A stretch of DNA of 64,000 nt from 3107 sp965216225 (lineage in GTDB: Bacteria > Pseudomonadota > Alphaproteobacteria > Rhodobacterales > Rhodobacteraceae): assembly GCA_965216225.1 (NCBI GenBank), contig CBDCFF010000032.1, positions 1 to 64,000 of the forward strand, given 5' to 3'. A program made the position numbers and the translations under genes. Shown one piece after another: positions 44,959 through 53,601 of this stretch. Position 1 is the first letter of the stretch. Each line of letters starts with the position of its first letter. The notes under the pieces were generated by a model. That model had not been told where the DNA came from and ran no database searches. It saw only the letters and a program-made list of their open reading frames with translations.

Positions 44959-46475
44959 GCTGTCACCTCCTGAGCGGATGGCGTACCGCCGACCAACTGG
45001 TCGTAAGATGACAGGTCGGCCAGTTGCACCGCGACTTGGGGGAGTGCGTCTTGTGATGGGCTAAACACTGCGCGTAGGGCCGCCATGTCAGGCGGGCGCT
45101 TCTGGCGAAGGTCCTCCTCAAGCTGCGCTGCCAATTCAGCCTCGCAGCCCCGCTCGTGTGCCAGCGCCAGAAGATCGACAACCATGCGACACGCCGCCTT
45201 CTCACTGGTCTGCTCCAGCAGGAATGCGAACATGTTACGGAACGCCCGGCGCGGGAATAGCTGATCCCGATAGACCAGCCCCATCAGCGCCATGGGCTTT
45301 TTGCGCAAGGAGTGGATGACGTGGTGGTAATTGACCACGTGCCCATGGCTCCCGGTGCTCGAGGCTCGTCCGCGTGTCAGCGTTAGCAGGGCAGAGCTTC
45401 CCAGGAACAGCTCCAACCGATCATCGTAGAGCCGAACCCGCAGCTGATGCCCGATCAACCGGGATGGCACGGTGTAGAACACCTTGCGCAAGGTGAAGCC
45501 CCCGGAGGAAGTGACGCGCAACGTGATCTCCTCGTAATCCGTGGTCCGCCGCGTCGGCAAAGGTCTGAGGCTCGCACGTTCCGCATCGATACGCTTGGCA
45601 TTGCGGGCGTTGATCCGGCCCACGATCTCGTCGATGAAGCGACGATAATCTTGCAAGCTTTCGAAGTCGCGCGACCCACGCATGACCAGCGCGTCCTCAA
45701 TGGTGCGCTTCAGATGCCCATTGGGGCTCTCGATGGAACCGTTCTCGTGTGCGACGCCCTTGTTGTTGCGCGTCGGCGTCATTCCATAATGGTTGCACAG
45801 GGCGTCGAAGCGGTCGGTTAGATCGGCCCGGGATGACTTATCCAGGTTCTTGAAGGCCGCCGACAGGCTGTCAGTTCTATGATTGTGTGGCACGCCGCCG
45901 AGCGTCCAGAGGGCGTTCTGCAATCCCTCAGCCAGCGCCACATAGCTTTCGCCGCCCAGCACGACGTGGGCGTGCTGAAACCCGCTATAGGCAAGCCGGA
46001 AGTGATACAGTCGATGGCCCAGTGCCTCACCGGCAATGGTCACACCCAACTTGCCCATGGCGGTGAAATCCGACAGGCCCATTTTGCCCGGTGTGTGGGT
46101 CTGCCGGAAAATGACGTCCTGTTCAGGGCCGTGTTCCGCATTCCAGGCGCGTATCCGTCGCTCCAGAGTCCGTCGGATGCCCGTACCCAGATCAGAATGC
46201 CGACGCAGAAGCTCCTCGTAAACCGCCACAGGTCGGATCCCCGGTGAGGACCGCAGAAGCGGCACGACCTCCGCATCAAAAATGTCCGCCAGCGGGTCCG
46301 GACGCCGCCGGCCGCGAGGGGCCTTCTTCCGTGATGGTAAAATTGGGTCAGCTTGCAGCCGATAGCCCGTTGCCTGGCTGATCCCCGCCTTGGCAGCGGC
46401 AACGGCAACGGAATGGGTCGATCTGAGCGTCATGAAGAGCCTCATTTGTTGGTCAGTGACATGACAGCCCGGCAT
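44955..46475 (-). CDS. istA: IS21 transposase IstA, copy 3
   Basis: Intact; R for Q in PSRKKAPRG and L in RRTLERR relative to copy 1. Confidence 0.94.
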   Translation of the reverse strand: MPGCHVTDQQMRLFMTLRSTHSVAVAAAKAGISQATGYRLQADPILPSRKKAPRGRRRPDPLADIFDAEVVPLLRSSPGIRPVAVYEELLRRHSDLGTGIRRTLERRIRAWNAEHGPEQDVIFRQTHTPGKMGLSDFTAMGKLGVTIAGEALGHRLYHFRLAYSGFQHAHVVLGGESYVALAEGLQNALWTLGGVPHNHRTDSLSAAFKNLDKSSRADLTDRFDALCNHYGMTPTRNNKGVAHENGSIESPNGHLKRTIEDALVMRGSRDFESLQDYRRFIDEIVGRINARNAKRIDAERASLRPLPTRRTTDYEEITLRVTSSGGFTLRKVFYTVPSRLIGHQLRVRLYDDRLELFLGSSALLTLTRGRASSTGSHGHVVNYHHVIHSLRKKPMALMGLVYRDQLFPRRAFRNMFAFLLEQTSEKAACRMVVDLLALAHERGCEAELAAQLEEDLRQKRPPDMAALRAVFSPSQDALPQVAVQLADLSSYDQLVGGTPSAQEVTA

Positions 46476-46659
46476 GAACGATCCCCTTGCACAGAAAATC
46501 ATTCCTTATCCGAGCCGGCCACAACCGTCAGGCCCGCCCCAAAAGGGCAAAACGCGTGTGCGGGGCCTCCCCAGTCGGGCTACGCCCTCCCTGCGAGCCC
46601 CCGCACACGCGTTCTCATCCTGATTGACGCTGGATTCTCACCTTGTTTGTCGCGCAGCA

Positions 46660-47784
46660 GTCCAGGAGAAGCCCGCCAAACGGTCTGCGGTCGAAGAACG
46701 TGTGCTCGCGGGTTTTGAGGACATTCAGCGTTTCGTGGAGACGGCGGGACATCCTCCGCGACATGGGCCGGACAATGACATCTTTGAGCGGCTCTATGCT
46801 ATCCGCCTCGAATGCCTCGCCCGGAACGAGGAATACCGTCAGCTATTGGAGCCTTTGGATCATCAGGGGCTGCTGAACGCTTCTGTGCAAGCCACTGATG
46901 ATGAGGATGATGATCTTGATCTCGATGGTCTCGCCTCTGACCTGGAGGACCTGGACGGGGGGGGACCCAATATCACCGAATTGCGTCACGTCCGTCCCGC
47001 TGCTGAAAAGAGGGCGGCTGAGGAGATTGCCAATCGTGACAAATGCCCCGACTTCGACAAGTTCGAGCCGATGTTCAAACAGGTTCAGGCGGAGTTGAAC
47101 GCGGGGCTGCGGACCACCAGACCGTTCGAATTGAAGGCTGAGATACGACCAGGCAGCATGTTTATTGTAGGTGGCCAGAAGGCTTGCGTTGCCGAGATGG
47201 GAGAGATCTACCTCAACGCGCAGAGCCGCACCGATGCCCGCTTGCGGGTCGTTTTTGATAACGGAACCGAGAGCAACTTGTTGATGCGCTCCCTCCAACG
47301 GGCACTGCACAAGGATGACGCCAGCCGCCGTATAACCGACCCAAATGCAGGTCCACTCTTTGCCGACTCAACGACTGACGGTGACGAAGCCAGCGGCATC
47401 ATCTACGTCCTGCGCAGTAAATCCGACCTGCCCGTGGTGGCCGATAATCGCGACATCCTGCACAAGATCGGCGTCACGGGTGGTCCGGTGGAACGGCGGA
47501 TCACCAACGCCAAATTCGATCCGACGTTCCTAATGGCGGAGGTCGATGTCGTGACAACCTATGAACTTTACAACATTAACCGCGTGAAGCTTGAGAACCT
47601 GCTGCATCGCATCTTCGAACGGGCCCGTCTGGAGATCGAGATCAAGGACCGCTTCGGTCATCCTGTAGTGCCGAGGGAATGGTTTCTTGTCCCTCTCTTT
47701 GCCATCAACGAAGCTGTCGAACGGATCAGGGACGGGTCTATCAAGGGGTTATCATATGATCCGGTCACCGCTTCATTGCGTTAG
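46660..47784 (+). pseudogene. GIY-YIG nuclease copy 2, rest of gene (after IS21)
   Basis: Encodes everything from codon 17 on, including the complete GIY-YIG domain (IIYVLRS, HKIGVTGGP, LENLLHRIF). The frame stays open leftward into the IS21 end as far as a TTG at 46624 (about 12 IS21-derived codons), so a product with a new N-terminus is possible if transcription comes out of IS21. A few residues differ from copy 1 (C for Y in QKACVAEMG; R for Q in LARNEEY; P for L in EIRPGSM). Confidence 0.85.
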
Positions 47785-47917
47785 TGCGGCCTCATCATGC
47801 TTTGTCCTTGGACCGGGTTGAACCGCGCCGGGTTTACCTGAGGCGTGAGCGTCCGTTGAAGCCGACCTAACGCTGGGGCGGAGGAGCCGATAGTGTCCAC
47901 CATCGATAGTGGACACC

Positions 47918-48298
47918 ATGAGGCACTCTATGGCTGGCAGGCGCAAGAAGCGAATTTGGTGGGACGACGAGAAGCGTTCGATCTGCCTGCAGACTGCCGC
48001 GCCGGGTGTTTCTGTGGCTCAGGTTGCGCGGCGCTACGCGATGAACGCCAATCTGATCTTCAAATGGCTGAAGGACCCGCGTTTTGCGCCAGATTTCACC
48101 GAGGTCGTAGCTGGATCTGTGTTTCTGCCGGTTGAGATTTCTCCGGCTGCTTCACATCCGGTCCCGGCGCAGCCATCCGGTCCCGTCGCCTTCGGTGGCG
48201 GTATCGAGATTGAGTTGGCTGGCGGTCACCGGATCAGCGCCGGGGGTGGGTTCGATCCTGATGTGCTGGCGCGGCTGCTGAAGGGGCTGATGTCTTGA
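47918..48298 (+). CDS. tnpA: IS66 TnpA (copy C1)
   Basis: Intact helix-turn-helix protein; near identical to copy A (G for E near HRISA). Confidence 0.88.
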   Translation: MRHSMAGRRKKRIWWDDEKRSICLQTAAPGVSVAQVARRYAMNANLIFKWLKDPRFAPDFTEVVAGSVFLPVEISPAASHPVPAQPSGPVAFGGGIEIELAGGHRISAGGGFDPDVLARLLKGLMS

Positions 48299-48642
48299 TC
48301 CCGGCGCCGGGCAACACGCGGGTGTGGCTGTCGGCGGGTGTCACGGACATGCGGCGAGGGTTCAATACGCTGGCGGCCCAGGCCGAGAAGGTTTTGGCCG
48401 AAGACCCGTATTCCGGCCACCTGTTCGTGTTCCGGGGTCGGCGCGGCGATCTGTTGAAGATCATCTGGTGGGATTGCCAGGGCGCGTGCCTGTTTTCGAA
48501 GCGGTTGGAGAAAGGGCGGTTTGTCTGGCCCGCTGCAAAGGACGGCAAGATCAGCGTCACACCCGCGCAGATCTCAATGCTGTTGGAGGGGATTGACTGG
48601 CGGATGCCCCGTAAAACCTGGAGACCGTTGAGCGTAGGATAG
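48295..48642 (+). CDS. tnpB: IS66 TnpB (copy C1)
   Basis: 115 residues, intact; starts MIPAPGNTRV where copies A and B have MIPVPSNTRV, and has I for L in PAQISML. Confidence 0.9.
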   Translation: MIPAPGNTRVWLSAGVTDMRRGFNTLAAQAEKVLAEDPYSGHLFVFRGRRGDLLKIIWWDCQGACLFSKRLEKGRFVWPAAKDGKISVTPAQISMLLEGIDWRMPRKTWRPLSVG

Positions 48643-48820
48643 GTCAATGAATACGAGGCTTTGCGCGCTTTCGGGGGTCACCCCGGAATGCTGATCCGGT
48701 ATAGGATCGGCGATGCTGAAGGACCTCGACATAGCCCCGGATGATGCGTGAGCGTCCGTTGAAGCCGACCTAACGCGGGGGCGGAGGAGCCGATAGTGTC
48801 CACCATCGATAGTGGACACC

Positions 48821-49201
48821 ATGAGGCACTCTATGGCTGGCAGTCGCAAGAAGCGAATTTGGTGGGACGACGAGAAGCGTTCGATCTGCCTGCAGACTGC
48901 CGCGCCGGGTGTTTCTGTGGCTCAGGTTGCGCGGCGCTACGCGATGAACGCCAATCTGATCTTCAAATGGCTGAAGGACCCGCGTTTTGCGCCAGATTTC
49001 ACCGAGGTCGTAGCTGGATCTGTGTTTCTGCCGGTTGAGATTTCTCCGGCTGCTTCACATCCGGTCCCGGCGCAGCCATCCGGTCCCGTCGCCTTCGGTG
49101 GCCGTATCGAGATTGAGTTGGCTGGCGGTCACCGGATCAGCGCCGAGGGTGGGTTCGATCCTGATGTGCTGGCGCGGCTGCTGAAGGGGCTGATGTCTTG
49201 A
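48821..49201 (+). CDS. tnpA: IS66 TnpA (copy C2)
   Basis: Intact; S for R in MAGSRKKR and R for G in FGGR relative to copy C1. Confidence 0.88.
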   Translation: MRHSMAGSRKKRIWWDDEKRSICLQTAAPGVSVAQVARRYAMNANLIFKWLKDPRFAPDFTEVVAGSVFLPVEISPAASHPVPAQPSGPVAFGGRIEIELAGGHRISAEGGFDPDVLARLLKGLMS

Positions 49202-49647
49202 TCCCGGCGCCGGGCAACACGCGGGTGTGGCTGTCGGCGGGTGTCACGGACATGCGGCGAGGGTTCAATACGCTGGCGGCCCAGGCCGAGAAGGTTTTGG
49301 CCGAAGACCCGTATTCCGGCCACCTGTTCGTGTTCCGGGGTCGGCGCGGCGATCTGTTGAAGATCATCTGGTGGGATTGCCAGGGCGCGTGCCTGTTTTC
49401 GAAGCGGTTGGAGAAAGGGCGGTTTGTCTGGCCCGCTGCAAAGGACGGCAAGATCAGCGTCACACCCGCGCAGCTCTCAATGCTGTTGGAGGGGATTGAC
49501 TGGCGGATGCCCCGTAAAACCTGGAGACCGTTGAGCGTAGGACAGGTCAATGAATACGAGGCTTTGCGCGCTTTCGGGGTTCACCCCGGAATGCTGATCC
49601 GGTATAGGATCGGCGATGCTGAAGGACCTCGACATAGCCCCGGATGA
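49198..49647 (+). CDS. tnpB: IS66 TnpB with lost stop codon (copy C2)
   Basis: The usual TAG stop after LSVG is CAG here, so the frame runs 34 codons further to 49647 and overlaps the tnpC start (49616) by 32 bp. Body of the protein normal. Whether the extended protein works is unknown. Confidence 0.85.
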   Translation: MIPAPGNTRVWLSAGVTDMRRGFNTLAAQAEKVLAEDPYSGHLFVFRGRRGDLLKIIWWDCQGACLFSKRLEKGRFVWPAAKDGKISVTPAQLSMLLEGIDWRMPRKTWRPLSVGQVNEYEALRAFGVHPGMLIRYRIGDAEGPRHSPG

Positions 49648-49964
49648 TCCTGCGGAACTGCGGGCAGTGAACCGGCTTCCGGCCGATGAAGTCAAGGCGC
49701 TGACCCTGAAGGTGGAACAACTCCAACACCAACTGGCGGGGCATGACCGGCACCGGTTTGGATCGAAATCAGAAAGCCTCTACCAGCTCAATCTGGTCTT
49801 CCGGGAAGATGAGGCGATTGCCGAAGCCGCTGGAGAACAGGCGGCGCCTGCTCCAACGCCTGAAACGGACAAACCGGCCCGCCGGCACAGCCGCAAGCCC
49901 TTGCCCGATCATCTGGACCGGCACGAAGAGGTCTTGTCGCCGGGCGAGGACTGCCGACGTTGCG

Positions 49965-50163
49965 ATGGAGGCGTATTTACCGGCCCATTTGTCTTTGAGC
50001 GCGTCCAGTTCATCGGCGGCCTGATCGGCGGTGGCGGCGCTGTAAATCCGGCGCAGATCGGCGGCCACTGCCTTGCGGTCTTTCCACGAGCAGAAGTTCA
50101 GGGAGTGGCGCACCAGGTGGACAATGCAGGTTTGCACCGTGGTCTGCGCAAAGGCGGCGGTAT
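49965..50163 (-). pseudogene. IS256-family transposase (type b), middle fragment
   Basis: Minus strand reads TTVQTCIVHLVRHSLNFCSW, KDRKAVAADLRRIYSAATAD and ALKDKWAGKYASI, the conserved middle of IS256/Mutator transposases. Could be from the same element type as the N-terminal fragment at 37229-37714. Confidence 0.85.
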
Positions 50164-50186
50164 TGCTGCGCGACAAACAAGGTGAG
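50164..50186. mobile_element. Orphan 23-bp IS21 right terminus (inverted)
   Basis: tgctgcgcgacaaacaaggt then gag, identical to the inverse of the IS21 right end. The last bases ggtgag are also the first bases of the resumed tnpC, so the junction lies in shared sequence. Confidence 0.83.
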
Positions 50187-50691
50187 GACAAGGCCCAGGA
50201 GATGGCTTGTTTGGCGCACGTCAGACGCAAGTTTGTAGACATCTTTGCCGCGCAAGGCTCATCGATTGCCGAAGAAGCCCTCCGCCGGATCGCGGAACTC
50301 CATGCCGTCGAGAAAGAGGCGCGTGGCAAACCGTCTGAAGAGCGCGTTGCCATCCGTCAGGAAAAGGCAAAACCGATCTTCGATGAACTTGAGACCTGGT
50401 TACACGCGCAGTTGCCAAATATATCTGGCAAGTCGCCTCTGGCCCAGGCGATCCGTTATGCCCTTGGTCGTTTGCCAAAGGCACGCGGTTATTTGAACCA
50501 TGGCTTTCTGGAAGCGGACAACAACATCGCCGAACGCGCCATAAAACCTGTCGCCATAGGTCGCAAAAATTGGATGTTCGCCGGTTCCGAGGGCGGTGGC
50601 AAAGCCATGGCCATCGCCTACACCCTGATCGAAACGGCAAAGCTTGATAAAGTCGATCCACAAGCCTGGCTCACATGGGTCCTCGCCCGCC

Positions 50692-50837
50692 ACCCTCGAT
50701 CACATCCAGCTTGGGTACAATGTAGCATCGAACAGTCAGGCCGACAAACGGAACTTACAGCAGCCGCCCTTGTGGATTGCGGGCGAAGCGGAATTTTAGC
50801 CGATGAACCTTTCGACCGCGTTTGATCGGCTTCCAGT
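50692..50837. other. Unassigned 146-bp spacer between IS66 and IS256
   Basis: No gene or IS terminus recognised. Bounded on the left by the truncated tnpC and on the right by the IS256 end gagctatgcccgaaag at 50838. Confidence 0.4.
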
Positions 50838-50868
50838 GAGCTATGCCCGAAAGTTGGTGATGGTGTGA

Positions 50869-51779
50869 TCAGGCGGCGTTTTGAATTTGCTTGATCCCGT
50901 CTGTGAACTCAACCCCTTCAATGATCTCTGGCATGCGGTTGGCGCCGTCGAGCTTTCGCCATTTTCCTTGCGCTGACATCATCAGCTTGAATGCCATGGC
51001 CAACCCGGTCTTGCGGCTCAGGCAGCCTTTGGTTTTGCCGGTGCGGTGGCGGACGGTGGCGAAGGTGCTCTCGATCGGGTTCGTGGTTCGGATGTGCTTC
51101 CAGTGCTCAGCAGGGAAGCCGTAGAAGGAGAGCAGCACAGCCCGGTCTTTGGTCAGTTTCCCAACCGCCTTGTCATATTTCGCGCCACAGGTTTCCACGA
51201 AGAAATCGAAGGCGGCCCCGGCTTCGGTCTTCGTTTCCGCCTGCCAGATATCATGCAGGTGGCCTTTGGCTTTGGCCTGCACCGATTTGGGCATGGCATT
51301 GAGAACGTTTCCGGTCTTGTGAACCCAGCACCGTTGTTCCGGGGTGCTGCCGAAGACTTCGCGCAGCGCCGCCCGGAACCCCCGTAACCCTTGGGGCGCC
51401 GTCGCCAATGGCCAGATCGGGGGCGTGGGACAGCCCGCGACGCTTGAGATCGAGCAGCAACTCGCGCCAACTCTGCGTGCTTTCACGGTAGCCGACTGCC
51501 TGCTTCGGTGAGGCCCGGAACCTCCTTGCGGCCCCACTCATCCGCGCCGATCAGCACCAGAACGCATTGTTTCTCCTCTTCCATACGCGGTTGGAAACAG
51601 ACACCATCGGCCCGGACATAGACGAAACGCCGGGCACTGAGATCGCGGCGCTGCCAGCGTTCATACTCCGCCCCCCAGTCCGCTTTCAATCGCGAGATGG
51701 TGCTCGATGAAAGCCCTGCCGCGTTCGGCCCCAACAGCGCCCCAAGAGCCTCCTGAAAGTCGCCCGTGGAAATGCCCTT
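50869..51779 (-). pseudogene. IS256-family transposase, C-terminal part (copy C)
   Basis: Same protein as copies A and B but with two frame-breaking insertions: about 10 bp at 51498-51509 (actgcctgctt in place of t) and the 10-bp insertion at about 51380-51400 shared with copy A. Confidence 0.88.
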
Positions 51780-52928
51780 GTCTATTGGATTTCCCAGGCA
51801 TTCGTATCCGTGCGATACGGATGCCACCCCTCGGGCCGCTGCTGCGGCCCGAGGGGTGGCGGGGGATGGATCGATGATGCCCTGGTCTTTGAGGACCGTT
51901 CTCAAGATGGATCACCCCCGCCCTTTTGATGAACCCGAACAGAGAGTGGAGGAGGGAACACCCCTGCCTCGTATGACAAGAACGGGAGACGAAAAGGTCA
52001 TGAATGATACCATCGGCATCGACATCTCGAAAGATCATCTCGACACCCATCGCCTGAGCGATGGCAAGGCGAAACGCTTCACCAACGACCGGACAGGACT
52101 GAAGACGCTGAAGAACTGGATCGGCCCGCAGTGCTGCCGCGTCGTCTACGAGCCTACAGGACGCTATCATCGCGATCTGGAGGCCCGCCTTTCAAAGACG
52201 GCTCACGCCATGGTCAAGGTGAACCCCAAACGCGCCCGCCGCTTCGCCGAAGCGGTCGGCCAGTCCGCCAAAACTGACCGGATCGATGCGGAACTGCTGG
52301 CCCGCATGGGGGCGATGCCTGACCTGAAGGCTTCACCGTTGCGCGATGAACCCATGAACGATCTGCGGGAGGTGCATGTCGCCCGGAGCGCTCTCATCAA
52401 GGACCAGACTGCCTGCCGGAACCGGCTCTGCGGTGCGCGCAACACACTCGTCAAGGCGCAACTGAAAACCAGGATGCGCCAGATTGCAAAGCAACTTGCC
52501 CAACTCGATGCCGAGTTGAAGAAGCGTATCCGCGAGGATGCAAAGCTTGCCAGACAGTTCGAGATCCTGCGGTCGATCCCCTGCCGTCGCAATACTCATC
52601 GAAATGCCGGAGATCGGAACCTTGACGCCCGGGCAGGCCGCCGCGCTTGCGGGCCTGGCTCCCTTCGTGCGCACGTCCGGCAAATGGACAGCCAGAGCGA
52701 AAATCGGAGGCGGACGAGCCGGGCTTCGCCAGGCGCTCTACATGCCCGCCCTCGTCGCAGCGCGCTGCAATTCCCAACTCACCTGCGTCTACAAGGCTTT
52801 GCGTCAAAAGGGCAAGAAAGCCAAGGTCGCTCTTGTGGCAATCATGCGCAAGCTCATCATCCTCGCAAATACCTTGATCCGCGAAAACCGCCAGTGGTCC
52901 AAAATCAAACCTTGACCAAGACAGATAT
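51780..52928 (+). mobile_element. IS110-family element (copy C)
   Basis: Same length (1149 bp) and insertion point as copy A, in inverse orientation relative to the window. Non-coding end 51780-51999 carries the 36-bp palindrome at 51824-51859 with one central change. Confidence 0.88.
52000..52915 (+). pseudogene. IS110-family transposase, frameshifted (copy C)
   Basis: MNDTIGIDISKDHLDTH start; same 1-bp insertion as copy A, at about 52578-52588, then the C-terminal frame to IRENRQWSKIKP*. Confidence 0.88.
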
Positions 52929-53291
52929 CTTGAGAGAGAGCCACGGCAGCAGTTCCTCAATCGATCTGGTCTTGCGCAGCCAGGGCGGCAAGATCGACGA
53001 GGCGAAACGGATCTTTTCGTCCACATTGCCCCGGTCCCGCACCCGCGGCGCCTTCACTACTATCGGGCCGATGCCGGTCATAACCTCGCGCTCGGGCAGA
53101 TGACCATGGCGCACCAGCCGCGCACGGCCATCGTCCGTCACCTCGCGGGCATGGGCGGCGAGGAGCGTGGCCAATTCCGCTTCCACCGCCTGTTTGAGCA
53201 GTTGGCGCGCGCCGGTTTGCAGGATGTCGGTCAGCGGGTCAGACGAAAATCCCGATGGACCGGGCAACGGCGTGATGGTAGACTTCGTCAT
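52929..53291 (-). pseudogene. IS256-family transposase, N-terminal part (copy C)
   Basis: MTKSTITPLPG to LPWLSLK, cut by IS110. Shares S in LPWLSLK with copy A (copy D has Y) and has IVVKAP where A has VPVKAP. Confidence 0.88.
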
Positions 53292-53386
53292 GTGGCATAT
53301 CCTTTTCTCTGCTGAGAATTGCGCCGCGTGAACAACGCCATGATAGGCCGCCAATCAGCGCCATAACCAACTTTCGGCTATAACTC

Positions 53387-53601
53387 TCAATGTGGCGGCC
53401 AAGCCGACAAATCTCGTCTTGTGCGAATATGCGCCGACTGGTTCTCGAACGACGCATTCGCCTTGTTAACCAATGTGTCGCAGCGCTTCGTCGCTTCATG
53501 GATTGTCGGCGAGTTGTCTCGGTAACACCGGCAGACTCCGGCACCGCCCTTTCGGCTTGCACTCCGATACTTCAACCCGGCAGGAGCAGGCGCGGATGCA
53601 G
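53387..53601. other. Spacer between IS256 and the sacsin-like gene
   Basis: 215 bp downstream of the sacsin-like stop. A minus-strand frame (CDTLVNKANASFENQSAHIR then TRRDLSAWPPH*) ends exactly at the IS256 boundary and could be the last part of a lost gene; support is weak. Confidence 0.3.

Larger units (their letters stand above)
44022..46659 (-). mobile_element. IS21-family element, copy 3 (2638 bp)
   Basis: Same ends as copies 1 and 2. Flanked by a 7-bp direct repeat gtccagg (44015-44021, 46660-46666). Lies inside the GIY-YIG gene. Confidence 0.96.
39150..47844 (+). repeat. Segmental duplication, arm 2 (defence operon copy 2)
   Basis: Partner of 1-6358. Contains two segments not shared with arm 1: the CoiA-like gene with its edges (about 41160-41990) and IS21 copy 3 (44022-46659). 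The 60 bp after the GIY-YIG gene are shared too, ending cctgaggc at 47844. Confidence 0.9.
47845..48747 (+). mobile_element. IS66 type-1 partial element (copy C1)
   Basis: Left end gtgagcgtccgttgaag at 47845, tnpA and tnpB complete, then only the first 11 codons of tnpC (from 48713) before a second IS66 left end starts at 48748. Its right part is absent. Confidence 0.9.
48748..50691 (+). mobile_element. IS66 type-1 element, rearranged (copy C2)
   Basis: Second left end at 48748, 903 bp after that of C1. tnpA and tnpB are present; tnpC is broken by a 219-bp foreign block (49965-50183) that replaces about 180 codons, and its last 20 codons and the IS66 right end are missing after 50691. Confidence 0.88.
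49616..50691 (+). pseudogene. tnpC: IS66 TnpC, internally replaced and 3'-truncated (copy C2)
   Basis: 49616-49964 encodes the coiled coil up to EDCRRC; 49965-50183 is foreign; from about 50181 GEDKAQEMACLAHVRRKF to LTWVLAR at 50691 is the C-terminal part. The zinc finger and first two catalytic acids are missing. Confidence 0.9.
50838..53386 (-). mobile_element. IS256-family element, copy C, with nested IS110 (inverted)
   Basis: Ends gagctatgcccgaaagttgg (50838) and ctttcggctataactc (53386). Nested IS110 at 51780-52928, same position as in copy A. No matching 8-bp flanks (cttccagt, tcaatgtg). Confidence 0.88.
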
